Positions 1-8,349 of a DNA stretch of 64,000 bases are shown here, in pieces. How positions within the stretch are numbered: position 1 is the stretch's first letter; each line of letters starts with the position of its first letter. Source of the stretch: Streptomyces camponoticapitis (GTDB taxonomy: Bacteria > Actinomycetota > Actinomycetes > Streptomycetales > Streptomycetaceae); assembly GCF_014646115.1 (NCBI RefSeq), contig NZ_BMMV01000024.1, positions 61,901-125,900 on the forward strand, in the 5' to 3' direction. The translations under genes and the position numbers were made by a program. The notes under the pieces were generated by a model that had not been told where the DNA came from, did no database searches, and saw only the letters and a program-made list of their open reading frames with translations.

Positions 1-192
1 TACGACCTCGGCCCGGCCCGCCCACACGTGGTCGCGCAGTTTCTCGGGCGTACGGGCGAGACAGCGCACCCGGTGCCCGGCGTCCAGCAGCTCCGGCACG
101 AGGCGGCCGCCGATGTAGCCGGTGGCGCCGGTCACCAGGCAGTGGAGGGCGGGCGCCGCGTCCCGGGCGGTCGCCCCGTCGGGGTTGGTCAT
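1..192 (-). CDS. NAD(P)-binding SDR/NmrA-type epimerase, N-terminal fragment
   Basis: The 64 visible residues contain LVTGATGYIGGRLVPELL at about residues 19-36. This is the Rossmann glycine motif (TGxxGxxG) of extended or atypical short-chain dehydrogenases, followed by a second strand and basic residues (HRVRCLAR) that fit NADP or NAD binding. The ATG reads leftward from 192 and the gene runs off the left edge, so the catalytic part and substrate cannot be judged. NmrA-like or complex I NDUFA9-like sugar-nucleotide epimerases share this start. Confidence is good for the fold and low for function. Confidence 0.8.
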   Translation of the reverse strand, partial: MTNPDGATARDAAPALHCLVTGATGYIGGRLVPELLDAGHRVRCLARTPEKLRDHVWAGRAEVV

Positions 193-274
193 GGAGCCCT
201 CCGTCGGCCGAGTGCGTTTCCATCCACCTTCTCCCGTTATGTGGACTTTCGCCTGACCGGCCGTCGGGTGCGTC

Positions 275-1429
275 TCAGACCATGTCCGACGGGCGCGCGT
301 TCCCTGCCGCGATCCGCCTGTTGCGCCGGACCGACGACCAGAAGGACCAGCCGATGAGGACGACGCCGATGAGGCCGGTGATGATCTCACTGATCTGGAA
401 CTGGATGGTGATGATCAGGATGACGGCGAGCGCGCCGATCGCGTAGTGCGCGCCGTGCTCCAGATACACGTAGTCGTCGAGCGTGCCCTGGCGGACGAGG
501 TAGACGGTGAGCGACCTGACGTACAACGCGCCGATGCCGAGGCCGATGGCCATCAGCACGATGTCGTTGGTGATGGCGAACGCGCCGATCACGCCGTCGA
601 AGGAGAAGGAGGCGTCGATGACTTCGAGGTAGAGGAACATGAAGAAGGCGGCCTTGCCGGTGACGGCGACGATCGAGGGACCGCCGTTGCCGCTCCGGCC
701 GGGTGTCTTCTCCCCCTCCGGCTCGCGCTGTGGGATCACCTGGGCGTCGGCCTGGGCGTCCGCCTCTTTGGCGAGTCTGTTCTCGAAGAAGCTGGAGAGC
801 CCGCCGACGAGCAGATACGTGATGAGGCCGGCGAGTCCCGCGGTGAGGACCGTCTGCGCCTTGTCGGCGTGCTCACCACCGTGCTGGTGGGCGTTGGTGG
901 CGACCGTCATGGACGCGATCAGCAGCACGATCAGCGCGAGACAGACGGAGAGCATCTCGAACTGTCCGAGCTTGGCGAGCGGGCGTTCGATCCAGCCGAG
1001 CCACTTGATTTCGCGTTCCTCGAAGATGAAGGCGAGGAAGATCATCAGCAGGAACATACCGCCGAAGGCGGCGATCGACGGGTGGGCGTCGGTGACCAGT
1101 TGCTGGTACTGGTCCTTGTCGTCGACCGCCAACTGCACCGCCTTGGCGGGGCTGAGCTTGGCCGTGATCGCGACGATGAAGACGGGAAACACGAGCCTCA
1201 TGCCGAACACGGCGATGAGGACGCCGATCGTGAGGAAGATCTTCTGCCAGAAGGCACTCATCCTCTTGAGGATCCCGGCGTTGATGACCGCGTTGTCGAA
1301 GGAGAGCGAGACTTCGAGCACGGTCAGGATCGCCACGACTCCGAGTGCGGCCCATCCGTCGTAGAACACCGCCGCCACGAGACCGAGAGCGGTGAAGCCG
1401 AACGCCCAGCCGAAAGTTTTCAGTACCAC
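275..1429 (-). CDS. DUF475 family integral membrane protein
   Basis: A 384-residue polytopic membrane protein starting at GTG. The N-terminal half carries VLEVSLSFDNAVINAGILKRM, and a second copy of the pattern (EVIDASFSFDGVIGAFAI) lies in the C-terminal half. Paired acidic S-F-D-N/G motifs inside membrane segments are the hallmark of DUF475, related to TerC proteins. About 8-9 hydrophobic segments are visible, with a charged loop of about 40 residues in the middle. TerC relatives are linked to tellurite resistance and metal-ion (Mn) homeostasis; the role of DUF475 itself is not established. It is transcribed away from the sigma factor gene, sharing a short upstream region with it. Confidence 0.88.
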   Translation of the reverse strand: MVLKTFGWAFGFTALGLVAAVFYDGWAALGVVAILTVLEVSLSFDNAVINAGILKRMSAFWQKIFLTIGVLIAVFGMRLVFPVFIVAITAKLSPAKAVQLAVDDKDQYQQLVTDAHPSIAAFGGMFLLMIFLAFIFEEREIKWLGWIERPLAKLGQFEMLSVCLALIVLLIASMTVATNAHQHGGEHADKAQTVLTAGLAGLITYLLVGGLSSFFENRLAKEADAQADAQVIPQREPEGEKTPGRSGNGGPSIVAVTGKAAFFMFLYLEVIDASFSFDGVIGAFAITNDIVLMAIGLGIGALYVRSLTVYLVRQGTLDDYVYLEHGAHYAIGALAVILIITIQFQISEIITGLIGVVLIGWSFWSSVRRNRRIAAGNARPSDMV

Positions 1430-1500
1430 GACTCACCATGCCTTCCGCGAACATGCTAGGCGATCTTCAGCCAGGCATCGCGTTAGAAGCGCCACTTCGC

Positions 1501-1522
1501 GGCAATACTTGCCAGGCGGCAA
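1501..1522. promoter_or_regulatory. Overlapping inverted repeats between DUF475 and sigma genes
   Basis: Three TTGCC/GGCAA half-sites are packed together: GGCAA-TAC-TTGCC at 1501-1513 overlaps TTGCC-AGGC-GGCAA at 1509-1522. They lie in the divergent intergenic region, about 80-100 bases upstream of the sigma gene. The arrangement looks like an operator; the binding protein is unknown. Confidence 0.4.
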
Positions 1523-1603
1523 CTATTAGGCCACGGTAGGGGGCGGACGGGCTCTCAGCCGGTGGCATCACAGCAGAGCGTCCACACCAGCGAAGGCGAT
1601 GAC

Positions 1604-2503
1604 GTGACAATGAGTACGCACTCCCCCGCCGCTCCGGCCCTCACGGGCACCGGAGTGGCCACCACCACTACGGACTCGCCCTGTGACGGCCTCCCCTGGA
1701 TCGAGGACACCGGGAAGGTCTCCCCACGGGACGCGCGGAAGCTTTCGAAGCTCTTCTTCGACCGTCTCCAGGTCCTCGAAGAAGGCACACCGGAGTACCA
1801 GTACGCCAGAAACACCCTGATCGAGATGAACCAGTCCCTGGTCAGATTCGCCGCGCGGCGTTTCCGGAATCTCGGCAGCGGCGACATGGAGGACGTGCTC
1901 CAGGTCGGCACGATCGGTCTGATCAAGGCGATCGACAGGTTCGACCTGTCCCGCGAGGTGGAGTTCAGCTCCTTCGCCGTGCCGTACATCCACGGGGAGA
2001 TCAAGCGGTTCTTCCGGGACACCACGTGGGCCGTGCATGTGCCGCGCAGGCTCCAGGAGTTGCGTACGGACCTGACCAAGGCCCAGGACCTGCTGACCGA
2101 CAAATTCGGCCGTGCGCCGACGGTGGCGGAGCTGGCCGGACATCTGGGACTGACCGAGGCTGAGATCATCGACGGGCGTGTCGCCGCCAACGGCTACACC
2201 GCCGGTTCACTCGATCTGCCGGGTGACGGCGACGACGGGCCGGGCGGCAGCGGCGGGCGGACCTTCGCGGACACCCTCGGCGAGTGCGATCCGGCCATGG
2301 AACTGGTCGAGGACTTCCAGTCGCTGGCCCCGCTGCTGGAGAGCCTCGACGAACGCCAGCGCGAGATCGTCGAGATGCGTTTCGGTCGTGAGATGACGCA
2401 GACCGAGATCGGGGCCGAGCTCGGGGTGTCGCAGATGCATGTGTCCCGGCTGCTCTCCGGCATCCTCCGGACCTTGCGTACGGGCATGCTCACCGAGGAG
2501 TGA
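1604..2503 (+). CDS. SigB/SigF/SigG-type RNA polymerase sigma factor
   Basis: A group 3 sigma-70 factor of about 299 residues. Region 2 is clear (DMEDVLQVGTIGLIKAIDRF and EFSSFAVPYIHGEIKRFFRD). Region 3 follows (VPRRLQELRTDLTKAQDLL, then APTVAELAGHLGLTEAEI), and region 4 ends with a helix-turn-helix (MTQTEIGAELGVSQMHVSRLL). This is the stress/sporulation class (SigB, SigF, SigN and others in Streptomyces). The GTG at 1604 is preferred because AAGG lies 8 bases upstream; GTG 1562 and ATG 1610 are in-frame alternatives. No RsbW-like anti-sigma kinase or anti-anti-sigma gene is adjacent, which is unusual, but a PP2C phosphatase follows on the other strand. Confidence 0.92.
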   Translation: MTMSTHSPAAPALTGTGVATTTTDSPCDGLPWIEDTGKVSPRDARKLSKLFFDRLQVLEEGTPEYQYARNTLIEMNQSLVRFAARRFRNLGSGDMEDVLQVGTIGLIKAIDRFDLSREVEFSSFAVPYIHGEIKRFFRDTTWAVHVPRRLQELRTDLTKAQDLLTDKFGRAPTVAELAGHLGLTEAEIIDGRVAANGYTAGSLDLPGDGDDGPGGSGGRTFADTLGECDPAMELVEDFQSLAPLLESLDERQREIVEMRFGREMTQTEIGAELGVSQMHVSRLLSGILRTLRTGMLTEE

Positions 2504-2526
2504 GCCACGGCCGCCCCTGAGGAGTA

Positions 2527-2569
2527 GGGGGTGCGGGTGCCCGGACGGGCACCCGCACCCCCTTTTTTT
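2527..2569. terminator. Strong bidirectional intrinsic terminator
   Basis: A perfect 16-bp stem (2527-2542 with 2547-2562) with a GGAC loop, followed by seven T. It separates the convergent sigma gene and PP2C gene, and its T-run touches the PP2C stop codon. Confidence 0.93.
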
Positions 2570-3804
2570 CAGCTCTCGGGCGTCGGCGTCCGTCCGGCGT
2601 CCGGCGCCGGGAGCGGTGGCTCCGCGGCCGGTGCGGCGTCCGGTCTGCCGGACCAGTCGAGGCAGAGCGCGAGCGCGTCGTCCGGCGTGTCCGCCTTGCG
2701 GAACTCGGCGAGCGCGCGCAGCAGGGCACGCGGCACCGTCGCCGCCGGGAGCAGGCTCGTGGAGTGGATCGCGCGGGCCAGAGCCTTCTCCCCGTACAGC
2801 TCACCGTCCGGGGAGAGCGCCTCGTACACACCGTCGCTCACCATCAGCAGCCGGTCGCCCGGCAGCACGTGGAAATCCTGGGCCTCGTAGTGGGACTCCT
2901 CGAACATGCCGAGCGGAAGCTGCGCTTCGAGGGGGATGCGTTCGACCGTCCGGCCGCGTTGGCGCCACAGCTGCGGCGAGCCCGCGTCCACGACCTCCAC
3001 CCGTCCGGTGGCCAGATCGAAACGCATCAGGAGCGTCGACACATGTGAGGCGCCCCGGTGCTGCTCGTAGATCGCCTGGTCGGCCAGGGCGGCCTGGCCC
3101 GCGATGTCGAGGCCGGAGCGACGCGCGTTGCGCAGGGCGTTGACGGCGAGGTTGCTGAGCAGGGACGCCTGGATGCCTTCGCCCATGCCGTTGGTGACGG
3201 CGATGGTGAGCTGCTCCTGGTCGGCGGCCCAGTCGAAGTTGTCCCCGTGGATGGCGTAGGCCGGCTCCAGGTGGGCGCCGATGGAGAACTCCTCGGCAGT
3301 GGAGGCGCGCCCCGGCAGCAACTGCCACTGCATCTCGGCCGCGAGAGTGAGCCTGGTGACCCGGCGGGCCCGCTGGTAGGCGTCGGTGTCCCGTTCGGCG
3401 ACCCTGATCTCGTGCCCCAGCAGATCGGCGACGTGTGTCAGCTCCTCCACCGCCTCCGGGGTGGACCGGTCGCCGGGCAGCCGGACGGAGAGGATGCCGG
3501 TACGTTCGCCGCGGACGGTCACGGGCAGATGGTGGTCGACGGCGTCCCCGTGCCGGACCTGCTGCTCGCGCGGTTCCTGGCTGCCGAAGGCCCGCCCCTC
3601 GGGGCTGTTGTAGAGGGAGAGCGGCTGTTCCTTGCCCGGCAGCGGGTCGTACGGGGTGAGGACCGTGAATCCGTAGTCGGCGAGGAACAACTGCACCCGC
3701 GTCGCACCGTGCGAGGCGGCGAGCGCGTCACGCACCTTGTCCACGAGCGCGTACGGCGCGGCTGCCCGCACCGATCTTCCGAGTTCATCGTCGCGTTGCG
3801 TCAC
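2569..3804 (-). CDS. PP2C-family (SpoIIE/RsbU-like) serine phosphatase with N-terminal GAF-like sensor
   Basis: A 411-residue protein (GTG start, GAGAG ribosome site). Residues of about 15-150 form a GAF-like sensory region. The PP2C_SIG domain follows, with HGDNFDW, VTNGMGEG, LLMVSDGVYE and TPDDALAL in the expected metal-motif places. Two motifs are degenerate: an RsbU-type enzyme has GGDxYD and GDxxGHG, whereas here the second motif has Asn instead of Asp and Glu instead of His. Late motifs SDG and DD are intact. The family dephosphorylates anti-anti-sigma factors in partner-switching cascades. It faces the SigB/SigF-type sigma gene across a terminator, so a role in controlling that sigma is a reasonable inference, not shown. 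Confidence 0.85.
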   Translation of the reverse strand: MTQRDDELGRSVRAAAPYALVDKVRDALAASHGATRVQLFLADYGFTVLTPYDPLPGKEQPLSLYNSPEGRAFGSQEPREQQVRHGDAVDHHLPVTVRGERTGILSVRLPGDRSTPEAVEELTHVADLLGHEIRVAERDTDAYQRARRVTRLTLAAEMQWQLLPGRASTAEEFSIGAHLEPAYAIHGDNFDWAADQEQLTIAVTNGMGEGIQASLLSNLAVNALRNARRSGLDIAGQAALADQAIYEQHRGASHVSTLLMRFDLATGRVEVVDAGSPQLWRQRGRTVERIPLEAQLPLGMFEESHYEAQDFHVLPGDRLLMVSDGVYEALSPDGELYGEKALARAIHSTSLLPAATVPRALLRALAEFRKADTPDDALALCLDWSGRPDAAPAAEPPLPAPDAGRTPTPES

Positions 3805-3920
3805 GGTCTCTCAGACATTCTTGATAGGGGGACGGGGGTGGACTCGCGGGCGGCCAGGTGGACGGCCCGATGGGTGGGGCAGAGCTGACAGAGGCCGCCG
3901 TCGGGTGACACAGTGGACGG

Positions 3921-4439
3921 ATGTCCCCCCTCACCGGTCAGCCGCGTCCGCGCGAGAACATGTCCGAGGCCGCTCGTGCCGCCTCGGAGCTGCTTGAGGT
4001 GTTGTGGGGGCGCGGCCAGGAGGCGGCCCCGTCGGGAACGGTGTCGCCCTCGCAGCTCAGGGCCCTGCTCGTGCTGGAGAAGTACGACGGGACGAACCTG
4101 CGGTCGCTGGGCCGCGCGCTCGGCTCGCGCCCTCCGTCGGTCAGCCGGCTGTGCGACCGGATGGAGGCCCTGGGCCTGGTGGAGCGGCGCACCAGCTCGA
4201 CCAGCCGCCGTGAGGTGGAGCTGCGGTTGAGCCCGCGCGGACGCAAGGTGCTGGAAGAGCACCGGGCGATCCGGGCCCGGGAGCTCAGCGCCGTACTGGA
4301 CGGCATGGACCCCTCGGCCGTGGCCGCGCTCACGGAGGGACTGACCGCTTTCCACGCGGCGGCCTCCGCGCGGCTCGACGCCGCCGCGCAGGCGCGTCCC
4401 ACGGACGACGACCAGGGCATGGCGGCGGACAGCGCCTGA
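3921..4439 (+). CDS. MarR family transcriptional regulator
   Basis: A 172-residue winged-helix protein. The HTH lies at about residues 50-80 (LRSLGRALGSRPPSVSRLCDRM), followed by the wing TSRREVELRLSPRGRKVLEEH. The flanking helices (AARAASELLEVLWGRG, and ALTEGLTAFHAAASARLDAA at the C-terminus) fit the MarR dimerisation elements. ATG 3921 is used; ATG 3960 (MSEAARAA) is possible. It is divergent from the PP2C gene with a shared intergenic region of about 116 bases. Ligand and target are unknown. Confidence 0.85.
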   Translation: MSPLTGQPRPRENMSEAARAASELLEVLWGRGQEAAPSGTVSPSQLRALLVLEKYDGTNLRSLGRALGSRPPSVSRLCDRMEALGLVERRTSSTSRREVELRLSPRGRKVLEEHRAIRARELSAVLDGMDPSAVAALTEGLTAFHAAASARLDAAAQARPTDDDQGMAADSA

Positions 4440-4509
4440 CGTCATCGCGCCCCATTTCCGCATGCGAGTGGTGGACGGTGCGGGGTTCGGAGTGCGGTCC
4501 CGCCGAGAC

Positions 4510-4527
4510 TGTTGCCATATGGAAACA
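4510..4527. promoter_or_regulatory. 18-bp near-perfect palindrome in a convergent gap
   Basis: TGTTGCCATATGGAAACA has a single mismatched pair and a CATATG centre. It looks like an operator (IclR/MarR-like in form) but sits downstream of both flanking genes, which converge here. It may be a remnant of a lost promoter or a site for the neighbouring MarR. Confidence 0.4.
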
Positions 4528-4565
4528 ATCTCTGTGGTGCAGTTTAACAGCGCGGACGGCTCGTC

Positions 4566-5015
4566 TCAGAACAGGCGCGGCAGCTTGACCACGGTCACGA
4601 AGAAGTCGTCGATCTGCTGGATGGCCTTGATGAACTGGTCCAGATCGACGGGTTTGGTGACATAGGCGTTGGCGTGGAGTTTGTAGCTGCGCAGGATGTC
4701 CTCCTCGGCCGCCGACGTGGTGAGGACGACCACGGGGATATGGCTGAGGTCGGAGTCGGACTTGATCTTCTCCAGCACCTGCCTGCCGTCGTACTTGGGC
4801 AGGTTCAGATCGAGCAGGATGAGGTCGGGGCGCGGCGCCTCGGTGTGGTCCCCGCGCTGGTACAGGAAGTCCAGGGCCTCCAGACCGTCCCGTACGACAT
4901 GCAGCGTGTTGCCGATCTTGTTGTCCTCGAAGGCCTCCCGGGTCATGAGTTCGTCACCCGCGTCGTCCTCGACCAGCAGTACTTCGACGGGCTGCGGCTG
5001 GGGCGAAGTGCTCAT
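4566..5015 (-). CDS. Single-domain response regulator (Rcp1-like receiver)
   Basis: 149 residues, almost entirely one receiver domain: EVLLVEDDAGDELM (acid pocket D17, D18), LILLDLNLPKYDG (phospho-acceptor D69), VVVLTTSA (T99/T100) and YVTKPVDLDQF (K121). There is no output domain, as in Rcp1 partners of phytochrome-type kinases. The ATG overlaps the stop of the upstream sensor kinase in an ATGA quartet, so the two are translationally coupled. A longer frame extends upstream to 5162, but that part lies inside the kinase gene and is low-complexity arginine, so it was not used. Confidence 0.92.
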   Translation of the reverse strand: MSTSPQPQPVEVLLVEDDAGDELMTREAFEDNKIGNTLHVVRDGLEALDFLYQRGDHTEAPRPDLILLDLNLPKYDGRQVLEKIKSDSDLSHIPVVVLTTSAAEEDILRSYKLHANAYVTKPVDLDQFIKAIQQIDDFFVTVVKLPRLF

Positions 5016-6781
5016 ACGGTGCTTCCTTCGGTGGTGGGGGCCGGCTCGACGTCGACGGGGCGCCGCTGCTCGGCGGGGAGGGTGAAGGCGATACGGGTGC
5101 CGCCGGTGTGTTCCGTGTCGATCCAGATGTGACCGCCGCTGTGCTCGACGACCTTCTTGCACAGGGACAGACCGATGCCGGTGCCCGCGTACGCGTCCCT
5201 GGCATGCAGCCGCTGGAAGATGATGAAGACCTTCTCGGCGAACTCTTCGGGGATGCCGATCCCGTTGTCGGTGACGGTGAACGTCCAGGAGTCGGCCCCC
5301 TCCTCACGATCGACCGCGATGGTGATGCGCGGGTCCCGGTCGGGGTGGCGGAACTTGACCGCGTTGCCCACGAGGTTCTGCCAGACCATGGTGAGCAGCG
5401 TCGGGTCGCCCACGACCTCGGGCAGCTCCGCCGGGCGGTCGACCACGGCGCCGGTCTCCTCGATCGTCACCGAGAGGTTCCGTACGGCGCGGTCCAGGGC
5501 GGCGTCCAGGGAGACCTGTTCCTGCGCGTCCTGGACGCGGCCGACGCGGGAGAAGGTGAGCAGGTCGTTGATGAGGACCTGCATGCGCTTGGCGCCGTCG
5601 ACGGCGAAGCCGATGTACTGCGTGGCGCGCTCGTCGAGCTGGTCGCCGTACCGCTTGTCCAGGAGCTGGCAGAAGGAGGCGACCTTGCGCAGGGGCTCCT
5701 GGAGGTCGTGCGAGGCGACGTACGCGAACTGTTCCAGCTCCGCGTTGGAGCGCCGCAGCTCCACCGCTCCCGCGTCCAGGTCGGCGGCCTGGCGCGCGAG
5801 CTCGACCTCGTTGCTCCGGGAGGTGGCGAGTTCGCTGACCACCCGCAGCCGCATGTCCTCCACGGCCTGGGCCACCGTCCGCAGATCGGCCGGCCCGTGC
5901 GCGGGGATCTCGTGGTCGAAGTCCCCGTCGGCGACCCGCCGGGACGCGGTGCGCACCGTGTTCAGGGGCCGTACGACCGTGAAGTGCACCAGGACGCTGA
6001 TCGCCACCCCGGTCAGCAGGAACGCCACCAGGGCGGCGATCAGGGCCCGGTCGCGGTCGGAGCGGGCGTCGGTGAAGTCGGCCCGCGCCTGCCGTTGTTC
6101 GTCACCGAGCTGCGTCTGCTGGGCGTCGAGCGCCGCGCGCACCCGGTCGAAGGCCTGCTTCGCCTCGGTCACCGAGGCGACCTGGTCGCCCGTACCGGCG
6201 AGTGCCGGGTCGGCGAACTGAATGCGCCACTCGCGTGCCGCCCGGTCGACCGCGCGCAGGTCGGCGGCCGGCTCGTCGAGGCCGTCGACCAGCTCGACCA
6301 GCCGCTGCCGCGCGGCGGTCTCGGCGACGAGGCCGCGCCGGTAGGGCTCCAGCAGGTCCTCGTCCCTGGTCAGGAGATACCCGCGTACGCCCGTCTCCTG
6401 ATCGAGCAGAGCGGCCTGGAGCCGGAACGCCTGGGTACGGGCCGGGGCCACCTCGTCGATCAGATGGTTGCCGGTGTCGGTGGTGCGCGCGAGTACCGCC
6501 GCGGCCACTCCCCCGGCGACCAGCGTCATGACGCAGAGCGCCCCGACGGCCATCAGGAACCAGCCCTGCACGGTCAGCCGCCGGAGGGTTCGCACCCGGT
6601 GGCCGAACGGCGGCGGGGGCGGTGCGGGCCGGGGCCCCGGGGCCGTGTCGTCCGGCGGTACACCGCCGGGCGGCGGGTCGGCCGAGGGAGGCAGGTCGGC
6701 GGAGGGAGGTGAGTCGGCCGAGGGGGGCGGGTCGGCGGAGGGGCGCGGCGTCCCGACGTGAGGGCGCGTTGTCTCGGACAT
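5012..6781 (-). CDS. CHASE3-HAMP sensor histidine kinase
   Basis: A 589-residue membrane kinase. Residues 1-60 are proline-rich with PSAD repeats. TM1 is at about 71-97, a CHASE3 extracellular sensor at about 98-245 (QETGVRGYLLTRDEDLLEPY), TM2 at 246-268 and HAMP at about 268-320. HisKA has H358 in YVASHDLQEPLRK, and the HATPase has N469/N473 (WQNLVGNAVKF), DNGIGI (505-510) and GTGIGL (533-538). The ASHDLQEPLR phosphoacceptor type is the phytochrome-like class that pairs with single-domain receivers. It is coupled upstream to the receiver-PP2C gene (TGATG) and downstream to the receiver gene (ATGA). The signal is unknown. Confidence 0.93.
   Translation of the reverse strand: MSETTRPHVGTPRPSADPPPSADSPPSADLPPSADPPPGGVPPDDTAPGPRPAPPPPPFGHRVRTLRRLTVQGWFLMAVGALCVMTLVAGGVAAAVLARTTDTGNHLIDEVAPARTQAFRLQAALLDQETGVRGYLLTRDEDLLEPYRRGLVAETAARQRLVELVDGLDEPAADLRAVDRAAREWRIQFADPALAGTGDQVASVTEAKQAFDRVRAALDAQQTQLGDEQRQARADFTDARSDRDRALIAALVAFLLTGVAISVLVHFTVVRPLNTVRTASRRVADGDFDHEIPAHGPADLRTVAQAVEDMRLRVVSELATSRSNEVELARQAADLDAGAVELRRSNAELEQFAYVASHDLQEPLRKVASFCQLLDKRYGDQLDERATQYIGFAVDGAKRMQVLINDLLTFSRVGRVQDAQEQVSLDAALDRAVRNLSVTIEETGAVVDRPAELPEVVGDPTLLTMVWQNLVGNAVKFRHPDRDPRITIAVDREEGADSWTFTVTDNGIGIPEEFAEKVFIIFQRLHARDAYAGTGIGLSLCKKVVEHSGGHIWIDTEHTGGTRIAFTLPAEQRRPVDVEPAPTTEGSTV
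6668..6746. repeat. Tandem 18-bp repeats encoding PSADxP in the sensor kinase
   Basis: Four adjoining six-residue units (PSADPP, PSADSP, PSADLP, PSADPP) are encoded near the start of the sensor kinase. The repeats form a flexible cytoplasmic tail ahead of TM1 and are likely to vary in number between strains. Confidence 0.8.
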
Positions 6782-8082
6782 CAGGTGGCACCGTTCCATT
6801 CGAGGTGAAGCACGGCGACGTCGTCGGCCAGACCACCGCCGCTCGCCGCGAGGCTCTGCGCGCTGTGGATGATCGTGTCGACGAACGCGTCGGCGGGTTC
6901 GTGCGCGTGGCGCCGGGCGATCTCCAGGAGCCCGTGCTCTCCCAGCCGTTCGAAACCGGTGCCGATCCGTCCCTCGATGAGCCCGTCGGTGAACATCATC
7001 ACCGCGCCGTGCCGGTGGACGGGGACGGGGGTCACGGGCCAGGCCGCCAGACCGGGCAGCAGACCGAGTACGGGACCGCCCGGCACCTCCTCCAGACGTA
7101 TGCCGCTCTCCGGCGAGCGGATCACCACTCCGGGGTGGCCGGCGCGCTGCAGGTTCATGTGGTCGTCGGCCGGGGAGCGGGTCAGACAGGTGAGCGTCGC
7201 GAAGATCTCGGGACCGGACCTCTCGGCGACAAGGATCTGTTCGAGCAGGGCGAGGAGTTGCTGGCCGCGAGCGCCCGCCAGGACGAAGGAGCGCCAGGCG
7301 ACGCGCAGGCACACGCCGAGCGCCGCCTCGTCGGGGCCGTGCCCGGAGACGTCGCCGACGACCGCGTGGGTCATGCCGTCGGGCGTCTGGACGACATCGT
7401 AGAAGTCGCCGCCGAGCAGGGCCTGGGAGCGGCCGGGCTGGTAACGGGCGCACACCGCCACGGTCGTGTCGAGCAGCAGCGGGGTGGGCAGCAGGCCTCG
7501 CTCGAGGCGGGCGTTCTCCTGGGCGCGGAGCCGGCTCGTCTGGAGGGCGGACGCCGCCTGTTCCGTGTGCTTGCGCTGTATCGCGTAGCGGATCGCGCGG
7601 ACGAACAGATCCGGCTCCACCCGCCCCTTGATCAGGTAGTCCTGCGCTCCCGCCGCCACGGCGGCGAGACCGGACCGCTCCTCGGCCAGCCCGGTCAGTA
7701 CGACCACGGCGGAACCGTCGGCGTGGACGAGGACCCGTTCCAGGGCCTCAAGTCCCTGGGCGTCCGGGAGATGGAGGTCGAGCAGGATGCACTGCGGCAT
7801 CTCCGCCTCCAGGGCGGTGATCGCCTCTGCCAGCGTCCTGGCGAGGCTCAGCCGCAGCGGGACCTCGCTGTCCGCGACGAGCTCCTCGACGAGGAGCGCG
7901 TCGCCGGGATCGTCCTCGATCAACAGCACCGTGGGGGGGCGGCCGTTCCACAGGGCCTGTGCCGCGTCGTCCCCCCGCGTCGTGTCCCGGCTCGCGGGGA
8001 GCTGGCCCCGGGTACCGGGGGACGAGGGGGTGCCGGGTCTGCCCGAGGTTGATTTCACAGCCGTGGTCGGGCGGGTGCCCAT
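6781..8082 (-). CDS. Response regulator-PP2C phosphatase fusion (RsbU/RssB-like)
   Basis: 433 residues. The N-terminal ~45 residues are disordered. A receiver domain lies at about 50-170, with TVLLIEDDPG (D57, D58) and CILLDLHLPD (D102 acceptor). A coiled linker (QRKHTEQAASALQTSR) leads to a SpoIIE/PP2C_SIG domain with canonical motifs GGDFYDV, VGDVSGHGPDE, MMFTDGLIEGR and LADDVAVL. Phosphorylation of the receiver presumably gates the phosphatase, which in this family acts on anti-anti-sigma (STAS) proteins. It is first in the coupled set with the kinase and the single receiver; its stop shares one base with the kinase ATG. The ribosome site is AGGAGAA. Confidence 0.92.
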   Translation of the reverse strand: MGTRPTTAVKSTSGRPGTPSSPGTRGQLPASRDTTRGDDAAQALWNGRPPTVLLIEDDPGDALLVEELVADSEVPLRLSLARTLAEAITALEAEMPQCILLDLHLPDAQGLEALERVLVHADGSAVVVLTGLAEERSGLAAVAAGAQDYLIKGRVEPDLFVRAIRYAIQRKHTEQAASALQTSRLRAQENARLERGLLPTPLLLDTTVAVCARYQPGRSQALLGGDFYDVVQTPDGMTHAVVGDVSGHGPDEAALGVCLRVAWRSFVLAGARGQQLLALLEQILVAERSGPEIFATLTCLTRSPADDHMNLQRAGHPGVVIRSPESGIRLEEVPGGPVLGLLPGLAAWPVTPVPVHRHGAVMMFTDGLIEGRIGTGFERLGEHGLLEIARRHAHEPADAFVDTIIHSAQSLAASGGGLADDVAVLHLEWNGAT

Positions 8083-8277
8083 GGCAGTTGTTCTCCTCTC
8101 GCCACTGGCGCCGCAGCCCGTGGACCTCCGGGTGCGTCCGGGTTGAGACTAAAGCGATCAGTTACCCCATGACAACATTTTCTCGGATCACCCCCGGGTG
8201 CCCGTCGGGCCGTGCTGTCCGACGGCCGGAGGACGGCCCTAGGGCGGCCCGTTAGACGCCCGGGGACACCGGGTACC

Positions 8278-8293
8278 TGTGTGCGGGCACACA
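8278..8293. promoter_or_regulatory. Inverted repeat upstream of the LLM oxidoreductase
   Basis: TGTGTGC-GG-GCACACA, perfect 7-bp arms, about 57 bases before the oxidoreductase start. A possible operator; the regulator is unknown. Confidence 0.35.
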
Positions 8294-8349
8294 CGGCGCG
8301 GCTGCCCCGGAGTACCCGGAAGAGATCCTGACAGAGACAAGGGCCACAC

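Noticed and set aside
446..1459. A 337-codon plus-strand frame
   Set aside because: Antisense to the DUF475 gene; Asp/Glu/His-rich shadow typical of the reverse of a hydrophobic gene.
6668..6746. Short tandem repeats considered as a CRISPR or VNTR locus
   Set aside because: They are 18-bp coding repeats without spacers, in frame with the kinase gene.
5012..7453. The sensor kinase frame extended to 813 codons
   Set aside because: The first 224 codons lie inside the receiver-PP2C gene in another frame and are arginine-rich; the ATG at 6781 gives a normal kinase and couples to the upstream stop.
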